Below are positions 51,026-60,116 of a DNA stretch of 64,000 nt, one piece after another; the stretch's first letter is position 1; each line of letters begins with the position of its first letter. The stretch spans positions 4,340,001 to 4,404,000 of the forward strand of contig NZ_CP023439.1 in NCBI RefSeq assembly GCF_002354895.1. The letters run 5' to 3'. A model generated the notes under the pieces. It had not been told where the DNA came from, made no database searches, and saw nothing but the letters and a program-made list of their open reading frames with translations. A program made the translations under genes and the position numbers. The stretch comes from Thauera sp. K11. Lineage in GTDB: Bacteria > Pseudomonadota > Gammaproteobacteria > Burkholderiales > Rhodocyclaceae.

Positions 51026-52891
51026 ATGAACGGAACCCCCCGGAGACCCGGCCTGCGCCGGGCCGCGCTGGCGGCCGCCGTCGCCGCGTACTGTGGCGGC
51101 GCCCACGCCGGCGATTTCAAGCTCGGCGACGAGCTGACCGGCACCTGGACGCTCAACGCCACGCTCGGCACCAACGTCCGCACGCAGGACCGCGACGCCG
51201 CCCTCACCTCGTTCGGCAACGCCAACCACAACGGCGGCAAGCCCGGCAGCGGCGGCGGCAGCACGGATGACGGCGACCTCAACTTCGACCGTGGCGACAT
51301 CACCTCCACCACGCTCAAGCTGGTGGGCGACGTCGAGCTGCGCTACCGCAACTACGGCGCCCTGCTGCGCGCCAAGGCCTGGCACGACTTCACCCTGGCC
51401 GACAAGAAGGTGGACCACGGCCATTTCGACAACGGCTACGTCCCCAACGAACGCCTCGACGACGGCCACTACGACAGCGCCGCCAAGTTCACCGGCGCCG
51501 AGCTGCTCGACGCCTTCGTCTTCGCCGACTGGGAGCTGGGCGGCGACAGCCGGCTCAACATGCGGCTCGGCAACCAGGTGGTGAACTGGGGCGAGAGCAT
51601 CTTCATCCAGGGCGTGAACGTGGTGAACCCGATCGACGTGCCCGCGGCGCGGCGCGCCGGCGCCCAGGTGCGCGAGATCCTGCTGCCGGTGCCGCTGCTC
51701 TACGGCAACCTCGGCCTGCCCGGCGGCGTCAGCCTGGAAGCCTTCTACCAGCTGAAGTGGAAGAAGACGGTGATCGACGGCTGCGGCACCTTCTTCTCGC
51801 CGGCCGACGTCATCAACTGCGGCGGCTCGCAGTTCGGCCCCGACGTCTTTTCCGACCGCGAGCAGTACGACGGCGTGGCCGCGCTCGGCGGCCTCAACCT
51901 GCGCTCGCTGCGGCTCAACGACGACAAACCGTCGGACGCCGGCCAGTACGGCCTCGCGCTGCACTGGCTGGAGCCCAACAGCGAGACCGACATCGGCCTC
52001 TACTACATCAACTACCACACCCGCACGCCCTTCCTCAGCCTGTCGAGCATCCCGTCCGAACCCAGCTCGCTGTACGGCACCGCGGCGCCGCTCTCCTACC
52101 TGCTCGACTACTCGGCCGAGGACATCAAGACCTTCGGCCTCAGCCTGTCGAACACGCTCGGCGGCGCCTCGGTGATGGCCGAACTGTCCTACACCCGCGA
52201 CCTGCCGGTGCAGATCAACGGCGGCGACCTGGTGCAGTTCGGCGTCTCCGGCGGCACCCAGGGCCCGCTGGTCGGCAACCGCCTCTACGACCCGGCCGGC
52301 GCCACCATCCGCGGCTATGACCGCATGGACAAGATCCAGCTCCAGTTCGGCGCCATCAACGTCTTCAGCCAGGTGCTCGGCGCGCAGTCGCTGCTGGCGG
52401 TGGGCGAAGTCGGCATGAGCTGGCTGCCCGACCTGCCCAACGCCAGGACCGGCGTGCGCTACGGCCGCGCCTTCACCTTCGGCACCGCCTGGCACCCGGC
52501 CTACGCCAGCCCGGCGCTCTCCACCCGCGCGGGCTGCAACGCGGCCAACGCCGCCGGCATGGTGACGCCCGCCAACTGTTCGCAGGACGGCTTCGTCACC
52601 CCGTTCTCGTGGGGCTACCGCCTGTTCGGCGAGCTGGAATACCCCAACGCCGTCGCCGGCTGGACCGCCAAGCCGCGCCTCTACTGGGCGCACGACGTCA
52701 AGGGCAACGCCGCCGACGGCACCTTCCTCGAGAACCGCCGCACCCTGGGCACCGGCGTCGGCCTGTCGCGCCTGGCCGACGGCCGGCGCTGGACGATGGA
52801 CCTCGCCTACACCCGCTTCATCGACGGCGCGCGCTGGGACACCAACCGCGACAAGGACTTCCTCGCCGCCAGCCTGAGCGTGGCCTTCTAA
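51026..52891 (+). CDS. DUF1302 outer membrane protein
   Basis: A 621-aa protein with a signal peptide ending near CGGAHAG and a body of amphipathic beta strands rich in Asn, Gly and aromatic residues, ending in a strand with terminal Phe (FLAASLSVAF), as in outer membrane barrels. WTLNATLGTNVRTQDRD and RLGNQVVNWGESIFIQGVN are DUF1302 landmarks. The family is repeatedly found with DUF1329, a YCF48-like protein and an RND transporter, as here, and is thought to move hydrophobic molecules across the outer membrane. AGGAGG precedes the ATG. Confidence 0.9.
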   Translation: MNGTPRRPGLRRAALAAAVAAYCGGAHAGDFKLGDELTGTWTLNATLGTNVRTQDRDAALTSFGNANHNGGKPGSGGGSTDDGDLNFDRGDITSTTLKLVGDVELRYRNYGALLRAKAWHDFTLADKKVDHGHFDNGYVPNERLDDGHYDSAAKFTGAELLDAFVFADWELGGDSRLNMRLGNQVVNWGESIFIQGVNVVNPIDVPAARRAGAQVREILLPVPLLYGNLGLPGGVSLEAFYQLKWKKTVIDGCGTFFSPADVINCGGSQFGPDVFSDREQYDGVAALGGLNLRSLRLNDDKPSDAGQYGLALHWLEPNSETDIGLYYINYHTRTPFLSLSSIPSEPSSLYGTAAPLSYLLDYSAEDIKTFGLSLSNTLGGASVMAELSYTRDLPVQINGGDLVQFGVSGGTQGPLVGNRLYDPAGATIRGYDRMDKIQLQFGAINVFSQVLGAQSLLAVGEVGMSWLPDLPNARTGVRYGRAFTFGTAWHPAYASPALSTRAGCNAANAAGMVTPANCSQDGFVTPFSWGYRLFGELEYPNAVAGWTAKPRLYWAHDVKGNAADGTFLENRRTLGTGVGLSRLADGRRWTMDLAYTRFIDGARWDTNRDKDFLAASLSVAF

Positions 52892-52902
52892 GGAGAACCG
52901 AC

Positions 52903-54264
52903 ATGCACACCCCATCCCCCGCCGCCCGCCTGCTCGCCGGCCTCCTGCTGCTGCCGCTGGCGGTCGGCGCCGCCCACGCCGCCCTCAGCGCCGACGAGAT
53001 CGCCCGCCTCGGCAAGGACCTCACCCCGGTCGGCGCCGAACGCGCCGGCAACGCCGCCGGCACCATCCCGGCGTGGAACGGCGGCCTCACCAAGCCGCCC
53101 GCCGGCTTCGACATCAACCAGGGCCACGCCAACCCCTACGCCGACGAGAAGCCGCTCTACACCGTCACCGCGCAGAACTGGGAGCAATACAAGGACAAGC
53201 TCTCCGACGGCCACGTCGCCATGCTCAAGCGCTACCCGGAGACCTACCGCCTCGACGTCTACCCCAGCCACCGCAGCGCCGCGCTGCCGCAGGCCGACTA
53301 CGAGCGCATCCGCGAGCAGGCCGGCCGCATCGTGCTGACCGATTCCGGCACCGGGCTGGAACACTGGGAGCGCAGTGCCGTGCCCTTCCCCATCCCCAAG
53401 AACGGGCTGGAAGCGATCTGGAACCACGAGGTGCGCTCGCGCGCCGGCGGCATCGAGCGCCGCCACCTGATCGGCGCGGTCAATCCCAACGGCAGCTTCA
53501 ACGCCTACGGCGTGGATGAAAGCTGGATCTTCGCGCAGAACATGGACCGCCAGGAGGACAACCGCTTCTGGTACTTCATGGCGCGCATGTACTCGCCGGC
53601 CGACGTCACCGGCGAGGTGGTGATGGTGCACGAGCCGCTCGACTTCGCCCGCGACGGCCGCCTCGCCTGGGTCTACAACGCCGGCCTGCGCCGGGTGCGG
53701 CGCGCGCCGCAGATCATCTACGACTCGCCGGGCAGCTTCTCCGAAGGCACCCGCACCGAGGACGACTACGACATGTTCAACGGCCCCACCGACCGCTACG
53801 ACTGGAAGCTGGTGGGCAAGCGCGAAATGCTGATCCCCTACAACAGCTACGCCATCCACTCGAAGAAGCTCAAGGCGAAAGACGTGGTCAAGCCGCACCA
53901 CCTCGACCCGGCGCTGACCCGCTACGAGCTGCACCGCGTCTGGGTGGTGGAAGCCACGCTGAAGACCGGCGCGCGCCACATCTACGGCAAGCGCGTGTTC
54001 TACCTCGACGAGGACAGCTGGACCATCGCCGTCAAGGAGCAGTACGACGGCCGCGGCCAGCTCTGGCGCGTGGGCGAGGCGCAGTTGATGCAGTACTACG
54101 ACCTGCCGCTGCCCTACTACGCCTTCGAGAACATGTACGACCTGCAGGACGGCCGCTACTACGTCGCCGGCCTCAGCAACGAAGAAGGGCCGTGGCGCTT
54201 CGGCGCCAAGGCGCGGCGCGCGGATTTCGACCCCGACGCCCTGCGCCGCAGCGGCACCAAGTAA
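52903..54264 (+). CDS. DUF1329 periplasmic protein
   Basis: A 453-aa exported protein with signal peptide (LLLLPLAVGAAHA). Family landmarks are LSADEIARLGKDLTPVGAER, IPAWNGGL and LVGKREMLIPYNSYAIH. The beta-rich fold of DUF1329 is related to lipoprotein carriers of the LolA/LolB type, so a shuttle for lipids or other hydrophobic compounds between membranes is a fair inference. It starts 11 bp after the DUF1302 gene with GGAGAA upstream. Confidence 0.9.
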   Translation: MHTPSPAARLLAGLLLLPLAVGAAHAALSADEIARLGKDLTPVGAERAGNAAGTIPAWNGGLTKPPAGFDINQGHANPYADEKPLYTVTAQNWEQYKDKLSDGHVAMLKRYPETYRLDVYPSHRSAALPQADYERIREQAGRIVLTDSGTGLEHWERSAVPFPIPKNGLEAIWNHEVRSRAGGIERRHLIGAVNPNGSFNAYGVDESWIFAQNMDRQEDNRFWYFMARMYSPADVTGEVVMVHEPLDFARDGRLAWVYNAGLRRVRRAPQIIYDSPGSFSEGTRTEDDYDMFNGPTDRYDWKLVGKREMLIPYNSYAIHSKKLKAKDVVKPHHLDPALTRYELHRVWVVEATLKTGARHIYGKRVFYLDEDSWTIAVKEQYDGRGQLWRVGEAQLMQYYDLPLPYYAFENMYDLQDGRYYVAGLSNEEGPWRFGAKARRADFDPDALRRSGTK

Positions 54265-54339
54265 GCAGCGGCCACGACCGCGCACAACGGGGCGGCGCCC
54301 AGCCACGCCGGCGCCGCCCCGCCCACAGGGACACCGAAC

Positions 54340-55500
54340 ATGACACGCCTTCCCCTCGCCACGCTGGCCGCAGCGGCGGCGGTGCTGGTGGCCGCCGGCG
54401 CGGGCGCCGGCCTCGCGCCGCGGCCCGCCGCACCCGCCATCGACCTGCTCGAAACCCCCGCCCCGCAGAGCCCGCGCGCCGCCGCGCAACTGATGAACGG
54501 CCTCGCCCACGCCGGCGAGCGCCTGGTCGCCGCCGGCGCGCGCGGCACCATCGTCCATTCCGACGACGGCGGCCGGACCTGGACCCAGGCCGCGGTGCCG
54601 GTCGCGGTGATGCTCACCGCGCTGCACTTCCCCACCCCGCAGCTCGGCTGGGCGGTGGGCCACGACGGCGTGATCCTGCACAGCCGCGACGGCGGCGCGA
54701 GCTGGGTCCGCCAGTTCGACGGCAACCAGGCCAACGCGCAGATGCTGGCGTGGTCGCAGGCCCGCGTGGCGCACGCGCGGCAGGCGCTGGAATACGCCCC
54801 GGCGCCCCAGCGCGAAGCCGCCGGGGATGCGCTCGCCGCCGCCGAAGACGGCCTGGCCGGCATCGAACAGACCGCCGGCTTCGGCCCCTCGCGGCCCTTC
54901 ATGAGCGTGTGGTTCCGCAACCCGCGCGAAGGCTACGCGGTGGGCGCCTTCGGCATGGCCTTCGCCACCACCGACGGCGGCGAGCACTGGACGCTGTTCG
55001 CCGACCGCCTGCCCAACCCGGAAGACCTCCACCTGTACGCCATCGCCTCGCCCGCGCCCGAGGTGCTGCTGATCGCCGGCGAGCGCGGTTTGATGCTGCG
55101 CTCGGCCGACGCCGGCGCCACCTGGCAGGCGCAGCCGGATCTCGCCGAAGGCGGGCTCTACGGCCTGGTCGGCATGCCGGGGGAGGGCGGCGGCCTGCTC
55201 GCCTACGGCTTCGGCGGTGCCGTGCTGCGCAGCGCCGACCTCGGCGCGAGCTGGCAGGCGGTGGATGCCGGCACCCGCAGCGCGCTCTATGGCGCCGCGC
55301 TGGCCGGCGACGAACTGCTGCTGGTCGGCAACAACGGCACCCGCCTGCGCGTGGCGGGCGAGCGCTTCGAACCCCTGCCCGCCGGCGACGGCCGCCCGCT
55401 CACCGCCGCCGCCCACGGCCCCGCCGGCTGGGTGCTGGCCGGCTGGGGCGGCCTCGCCAACGAAGCCGCGGCACGGACGGGAGCGATCCGCCATGAGTGA
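54340..55500 (+). CDS. YCF48/BNR-repeat beta-propeller protein
   Basis: A 386-aa exported protein with a hydrophobic N-terminus (LPLATLAAAAAVLVAAGAG). At least five BNR-like turns are visible: SDDGGRTW, SRDGGASW, TTDGGEHW, SADAGATW and SADLGASW, spaced as in a seven-bladed propeller of the YCF48/HCF136 group. In bacteria these proteins accompany DUF1302, DUF1329 and RND genes and probably act as periplasmic scaffold. The next gene starts within its last codons (8-bp overlap). Confidence 0.88.
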   Translation: MTRLPLATLAAAAAVLVAAGAGAGLAPRPAAPAIDLLETPAPQSPRAAAQLMNGLAHAGERLVAAGARGTIVHSDDGGRTWTQAAVPVAVMLTALHFPTPQLGWAVGHDGVILHSRDGGASWVRQFDGNQANAQMLAWSQARVAHARQALEYAPAPQREAAGDALAAAEDGLAGIEQTAGFGPSRPFMSVWFRNPREGYAVGAFGMAFATTDGGEHWTLFADRLPNPEDLHLYAIASPAPEVLLIAGERGLMLRSADAGATWQAQPDLAEGGLYGLVGMPGEGGGLLAYGFGGAVLRSADLGASWQAVDAGTRSALYGAALAGDELLLVGNNGTRLRVAGERFEPLPAGDGRPLTAAAHGPAGWVLAGWGGLANEAAARTGAIRHE

Positions 55501-57922
55501 GACCACCATCCGCGCCCCGCACGGCGGCCTGCTCAAACGCCTCGAACGCCGGCTGGAAGGCGCGCTGTTCCGCCACCGCGCCGTCACTGTCGCCCTCTTC
55601 GCCCTGCTCACCGTCTGGCTGGGCTGGGCGGCGCTCGGCCTGCGGCCGGATGCCAGCTTCGAGAAGATGATCCCCACCCGCCACCCGGCCATCGCCAACT
55701 ACCTCGCCCACGAGGACAACCTGCGCGGCCTCTCCAACGTGGTGCGGGTGGTGGTCGAGAACCGCAGCGGCGACATCTTCGACCCCGCCTTCCAGGACGT
55801 GCTGCGCAAGGTCAACGACGAGGTGTTCTACATCCCCGGCGTCGACCGCGCCGGCATGCGCTCGCTGTGGACGCCCAACGTGATGTGGGGCGAGGTCACC
55901 GCCGAAGGCTTCGAAGCCGGCCCGGTCATCCCCGACGGCTACGACGGCTCGCCGCGCGCCATCGAGCAGTTGCGCGCCAACGTCTTCCGCTCCGGCGAAG
56001 TCGGCACCCTGGTCGCCAACGACCTGCGCTCGGCGCTGGTGCTGGTGCCGCTGATGGAGCGCGACCCGGAAACCGGCGAGCGCCTCGACTACGGCCGCTT
56101 CGCCACCCACCTCGAAGAGAAGATCCGCGCCCGCTACGCCAGCGAAGCGGTCGGCATCCGCATCGTCGGCTTCGCCAAGGTCATCGGCGAACTCATAGCC
56201 GGCGCCGTGCCCATCCTCGGCTACTTCCTGCTCACGCTGGCGCTCACCGCCGCGCTGCTGTTCTGGTATTCGCGCTGCCTGCGCAGCACCGTCACCACGC
56301 TGGCGTGCTGCCTGATCGCGGTGGTGTGGCAGCTCGGCCTCGTGCGCCTGCTCGGCTACGGGCTGGACCCCTACTCCATCCTGGTGCCCTTCCTCACCTT
56401 CGCCATCGGCATCAGCCACGCGGTGCAGAACATCAACGCCACCGCCAACGCGGTGCTGGACGGCGCCGGCAAGGTGGAGGCCGCCAAACGCTCCTTCCGC
56501 ACCCTGTTCGTCGCCGGCACCGTGGCGCTGCTGTGCGACGCGGTCGGCTTCGCCACGCTGCTCGTCATCCGCATCGGCGTCATCCAGGAACTGGCGATCT
56601 CGGCCAGCATCGGCGTGGCGGTCATCATCTTCAGCAAGATGTTCCTGCTGCCGGTGCTGATGTCGTGGACCGGCGTCTCGCCCGCCGCGGTCGCCCACGC
56701 CCGCCGCCGCCGCGAGCACCTGCCCTGGCTGTGGCAGCAGGTGGCGCGCTGCGCCCGGCCGCGCCCCGCGCTGGTGGTGACGCTGGCCGGCGCCGCGCTG
56801 CTGGCGCTCGGCTACTGGGGCGCACGCGGCCTGCAGATCGGCGACCTCGACCCCGGCGCGCCCGAACTGCGCACCGACTCGCGCTACAACCGCGACGCCG
56901 CCTACCTCGTCGAGCACTACGCTACCAGCACCGACGTCTTCGTCGTCATGGCCGAGACCCCGCCGCAGGGCTGCCGCGACTACCAGGTGCTGGCCGGCAT
57001 GGACCTGCTCGCCGCCGCGCTGGAACGCGTGCCCGGCGTGCAGCGCACGGTGTCGATGTCCGACTTCGCCTACCGCGTGCTCGCCGGCAACAACGAGGGC
57101 AACCCAAAGTGGTACGCCATCAGCCGCAACAAGTACGCGCTCGGCGGCGCCTTCCAGAAGACGCCCAAGGAATACATCGGCAACGGCTGCGCGATGACGC
57201 CCTTCGTGGTCTACCTGAACGACCACAAGGCCGCCACGCTGTCGGCGGTGATGTCCACGGTGCGCGACTTCGCCGCCCGCCACGACGCTGACAAGGTGCG
57301 TTTCACCCTGGTCGGCGGCAACGCCGGCATCGAAGCGGCCACCAACGAAGTCATCCGCGACGCCGAGCGCACCATGCTGATGCTGGTCTATGCCATCGTC
57401 GCGCTGCTGCTGCTGATCGAATTCCGCTCGCTGCGGGTGACGGTCTGCATCGTGGTGCCGCTCTACATCACCTCGGTGCTGTGCGAGGCCATCATGGCCT
57501 GGATGGGGCTGGGGGTGAAGGTCGCCACCCTGCCGGTGATCGCGCTCGGCGTCGGCATCGGCGTGGATTACGGCATCTACATCTACAACCGCCTGCAGTC
57601 CTACCTCGACCGCGGCCTGCCGCTGGCCGAAGCCTACCTGCTCACCGTGTCCACCACCGGCCGCGCGGTGGCCTTCACCGGCCTCACGCTGGCGGTGGGC
57701 GTGCTCACCTGGATCGGCTCGGCCATCAAGTTCCAGGCCGACATGGGCCTGCTGCTCACCTTCATGTTCCTGTGGAACATGGTCGGCGCCCTCGTCCTGC
57801 TGCCCGCGCTCGTCCGCCTGCTGCTGCCCGCCCCCAGGCCGGCGCCGGCCGACACCGCCGCCCCGCCCACGCCACCACTCCCCGAACCCCACCTTCGCCT
57901 TGCCGAACCGCACAGGAGCTGA
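55493..57922 (+). CDS. RND-superfamily transporter (MMPL/HpnN type)
   Basis: An 809-aa inner membrane protein with two similar halves, each one helix, a periplasmic domain (about 220 residues) and five helices. ASFEKMIPTRHPAIANYL follows TM1. The first sterol-sensing-like bundle contains VPFLTFAIGISHAVQNINA, the second ALGVGIGVDYGIYIYNRLQ with a D-containing helix for proton coupling. Length and layout fit MMPL/HpnN exporters of lipids and hydrophobic compounds rather than drug-efflux AcrB. Its partners are the DUF1302, DUF1329 and propeller genes upstream; no adaptor of the AcrA type is present. Confidence 0.92.
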   Translation: MSETTIRAPHGGLLKRLERRLEGALFRHRAVTVALFALLTVWLGWAALGLRPDASFEKMIPTRHPAIANYLAHEDNLRGLSNVVRVVVENRSGDIFDPAFQDVLRKVNDEVFYIPGVDRAGMRSLWTPNVMWGEVTAEGFEAGPVIPDGYDGSPRAIEQLRANVFRSGEVGTLVANDLRSALVLVPLMERDPETGERLDYGRFATHLEEKIRARYASEAVGIRIVGFAKVIGELIAGAVPILGYFLLTLALTAALLFWYSRCLRSTVTTLACCLIAVVWQLGLVRLLGYGLDPYSILVPFLTFAIGISHAVQNINATANAVLDGAGKVEAAKRSFRTLFVAGTVALLCDAVGFATLLVIRIGVIQELAISASIGVAVIIFSKMFLLPVLMSWTGVSPAAVAHARRRREHLPWLWQQVARCARPRPALVVTLAGAALLALGYWGARGLQIGDLDPGAPELRTDSRYNRDAAYLVEHYATSTDVFVVMAETPPQGCRDYQVLAGMDLLAAALERVPGVQRTVSMSDFAYRVLAGNNEGNPKWYAISRNKYALGGAFQKTPKEYIGNGCAMTPFVVYLNDHKAATLSAVMSTVRDFAARHDADKVRFTLVGGNAGIEAATNEVIRDAERTMLMLVYAIVALLLLIEFRSLRVTVCIVVPLYITSVLCEAIMAWMGLGVKVATLPVIALGVGIGVDYGIYIYNRLQSYLDRGLPLAEAYLLTVSTTGRAVAFTGLTLAVGVLTWIGSAIKFQADMGLLLTFMFLWNMVGALVLLPALVRLLLPAPRPAPADTAAPPTPPLPEPHLRLAEPHRS

Positions 57923-57927
57923 ACGCC

Positions 57928-58734
57928 ATGAACCCGATCGAAACCCGTCTGATGGACCTCACCGGCCGCGTCGCGCTGGTCACCGGCGGCGCCTCCGGCA
58001 TCGGCCGCGCCACCGCCCACGCGCTGGCCGCGCAGGGCGCCCGCGTCATCGTCGCCGACATCAACGAAACCGGCGGCTGGGAAACCGCCGACGCCATCGG
58101 CACGGCCGGCGGCTTCGTGCATCTGGACGTGACGGACGAGGCCGCCTGGTGCCGCGCGCTCGACTACGTCATCTCCACCGAAGGCCGGCTCGACATCCTC
58201 GCCAACGTCGCCGGCATCGGCCTCGGCGGCGACTTCGAGGACCTGGCGCTGGCCGACTGGAACCGCCTGATCGCGGTCAACGCCACCGGCCCCTTCCTCG
58301 GCTGCAAGCACGCCATCCGCGCCATGGCCGGCAGCGGCCGCCCCGGCGCCATCGTCAACGTCGGCTCCATCGCCGCCACCCACGCCGCGCCCGACCTCGC
58401 CGGCTACTGCGCCAGCAAGGGCGCGCTGCGCATGCTGAGCAAGTCGGTGGCGCTGTACTGCGCCCACAAGGGCTACCCGATCCGCTGCAACGCCATCCAC
58501 CCCACCTACGTGGATAGCGAAATGCTGGACCCGATCGCGGCGCTGTACGGCAGCCGGGAGGCGATGGTGCAGGCGATGGCCAAGCTGGTGCCGGTGGGGA
58601 GGCTGGCAAAGCCGGCGGATATCGCGGCGGCGGTGGTGTTTCTGGCGTGCGATGCCGCGGGGATGGTGACCGGGACGGAGCTGTTCGTGGATGGCGGACA
58701 GACGGCGGGGATTGCGCCGTCGCATTTCGGGTGA
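57928..58734 (+). CDS. Short-chain dehydrogenase/reductase (SDR)
   Basis: A 268-aa classical SDR. Cofactor motif TGGASGIGRATAH, the acidic residue after the second strand (VIVADINE) favours NAD, then NVAGIG, catalytic Ser in NVGSIAATHA, and YCASK with Tyr and Lys. The C-terminal VTGTELFVDGGQTAG is typical. The ATG lies 5 bp after the RND gene. It probably oxidises an alcohol or reduces a ketone related to the cupin substrate; last gene of the operon. Confidence 0.93.
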   Translation: MNPIETRLMDLTGRVALVTGGASGIGRATAHALAAQGARVIVADINETGGWETADAIGTAGGFVHLDVTDEAAWCRALDYVISTEGRLDILANVAGIGLGGDFEDLALADWNRLIAVNATGPFLGCKHAIRAMAGSGRPGAIVNVGSIAATHAAPDLAGYCASKGALRMLSKSVALYCAHKGYPIRCNAIHPTYVDSEMLDPIAALYGSREAMVQAMAKLVPVGRLAKPADIAAAVVFLACDAAGMVTGTELFVDGGQTAGIAPSHFG

Positions 58735-59031
58735 GGCTGAAGAAAAGCCAGAAAGACCGGGCGCCTACATCCGCACGCAGGACCAGCATGCTTCCGGGCG
58801 ACCGCAGGCGCCCCACCTCTTCAAGCGCCTTGGCGCCGGCTTGAATGACCGACTTCCACCCGGACAGGGGTGAGCTTTCGCCGTTTCCCGACGCTGCAGA
58901 AACATCCGGCCACATCCCCCGGCGAACACCGCGGGGCACGCCCGGTCGACTAAAAAAATACCGGCCATGCCTGAATCCGGCGACGGATCGGGCACCGGAA
59001 GCAGCCCGGTATGACAAACAAGGAGACGAGA

Positions 59032-59625
59032 ATGCTGACGCACACGAACCACGTTCGGTCCGGTCATTCCTGGACCTTGGCACTACTGGCGGCGCTGAGC
59101 TTCGGCTTTGCAAGCCCCGCCCCAGCGGCGGATGACGACACAAGCACCTACGACAGGGACTCGGTCATCAAGGACGCCACCGAGTTCTTCGGCGAAATGA
59201 CCGAGGGCCTCGCCAAGGTGATCGAGAAAGCCTTCAACGAGCAGGGGCGCCCCAACGGCTACATCAAGGGCGAGGAAATCGCCGGCGCCATAGGCGTCGG
59301 CCTGCGCTACGGCGACGGCACCCTGACGCTCAAGCAGGGCGGCTCGGCCAAGGTCTATTGGCAGGGCCCCTCGATCGGCTTCGACCTGGGCGCGAACGCC
59401 TCCAAGGTATTCATCCTGGTCTATAACCTGCCCAAGACGCAGGACATCTACCAGCGCTTCCCGGGCATCGATGGCAGCCTCTACTACGTGGCCGGCGCGG
59501 GCATCAACTACCAGCAACGCAACGACATCGTGCTGGCACCGATCCGCCTGGGTGTCGGGCTGCGCACCGGGGCGAGCGTTGGGTACATGCACTACACGCC
59601 GACTAAGACTTTGAATCCACTCTAG
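59032..59625 (+). CDS. EipA-family periplasmic protein (DUF1134)
   Basis: A 197-aa exported protein: signal peptide (TLALLAALSFGFASPAPA), then the DUF1134/EipA domain with SVIKDATEFFGEMTEGLAK and VYWQGPSIGFDLGANASK. In Brucella and Caulobacter EipA supports envelope integrity. AAGGAG lies 8 bases before the ATG at 59032; an upstream ATG at 59011 is less likely. It stands alone, with no operon partner, and is the last high-GC gene before the low-GC island. Confidence 0.88.
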   Translation: MLTHTNHVRSGHSWTLALLAALSFGFASPAPAADDDTSTYDRDSVIKDATEFFGEMTEGLAKVIEKAFNEQGRPNGYIKGEEIAGAIGVGLRYGDGTLTLKQGGSAKVYWQGPSIGFDLGANASKVFILVYNLPKTQDIYQRFPGIDGSLYYVAGAGINYQQRNDIVLAPIRLGVGLRTGASVGYMHYTPTKTLNPL

Positions 59626-60116
59626 GGCGTGCTCCCGGTGGCTCCCTAGCGGTCGCGCCCTGGACCATCTCTGCAATCACGCCCGACAGACCGGGCATGG
59701 CCGTGGAGCATTGAGCTTTCGCATCGAGTGTCGGATTCTCGCCGGAACGGTCGTTTAGCTCCGACGGAGTGACTGACCGCGGTATGCGCTAGTACCGTCG
59801 CTTACTACGCTTCATGCCCGAACGATAGCTCTAACTCGGCTCGCGTCATAACGGACTGTCGGAACGCCACACAGGTCTGGCGCGAACTGGCGCTCTACCG
59901 CCCCAAGAGTAGCTATTGTAGCGCTCAGCACCATCTCACCCTTGCGACGCCTATCGCCGACGAGGGCATTTGTGCGGAGGAGCCAAGAAGTGCTACCGCT
60001 TGACATCTGCGAACCGCCAGACCTCAGGTCATTTGCATGATGGCCCGTTTCATCATAGAGTGCATGCCTTCATCAATAGCCCCTACTGATTGAACGGGGA
60101 ATTCAAAAGGACAGAG
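59626..60116. other. Gap between EipA gene and NACHT gene
   Basis: About 490 bp. GC falls from about 60% to about 50% along it. No frame shows family similarity or good codon use on either strand. The final 60 bases are AT-rich and should contain the NACHT gene promoter. No tRNA, integrase or clear direct repeat was recognised, so the insertion mechanism of the island is unknown. Confidence 0.5.

Noticed and set aside
59812..60006. Small minus-strand frame in front of the NACHT gene as a possible antitoxin or partner
   Set aside because: No ribosome site, no family pattern and random-looking composition; not supportable as a gene.
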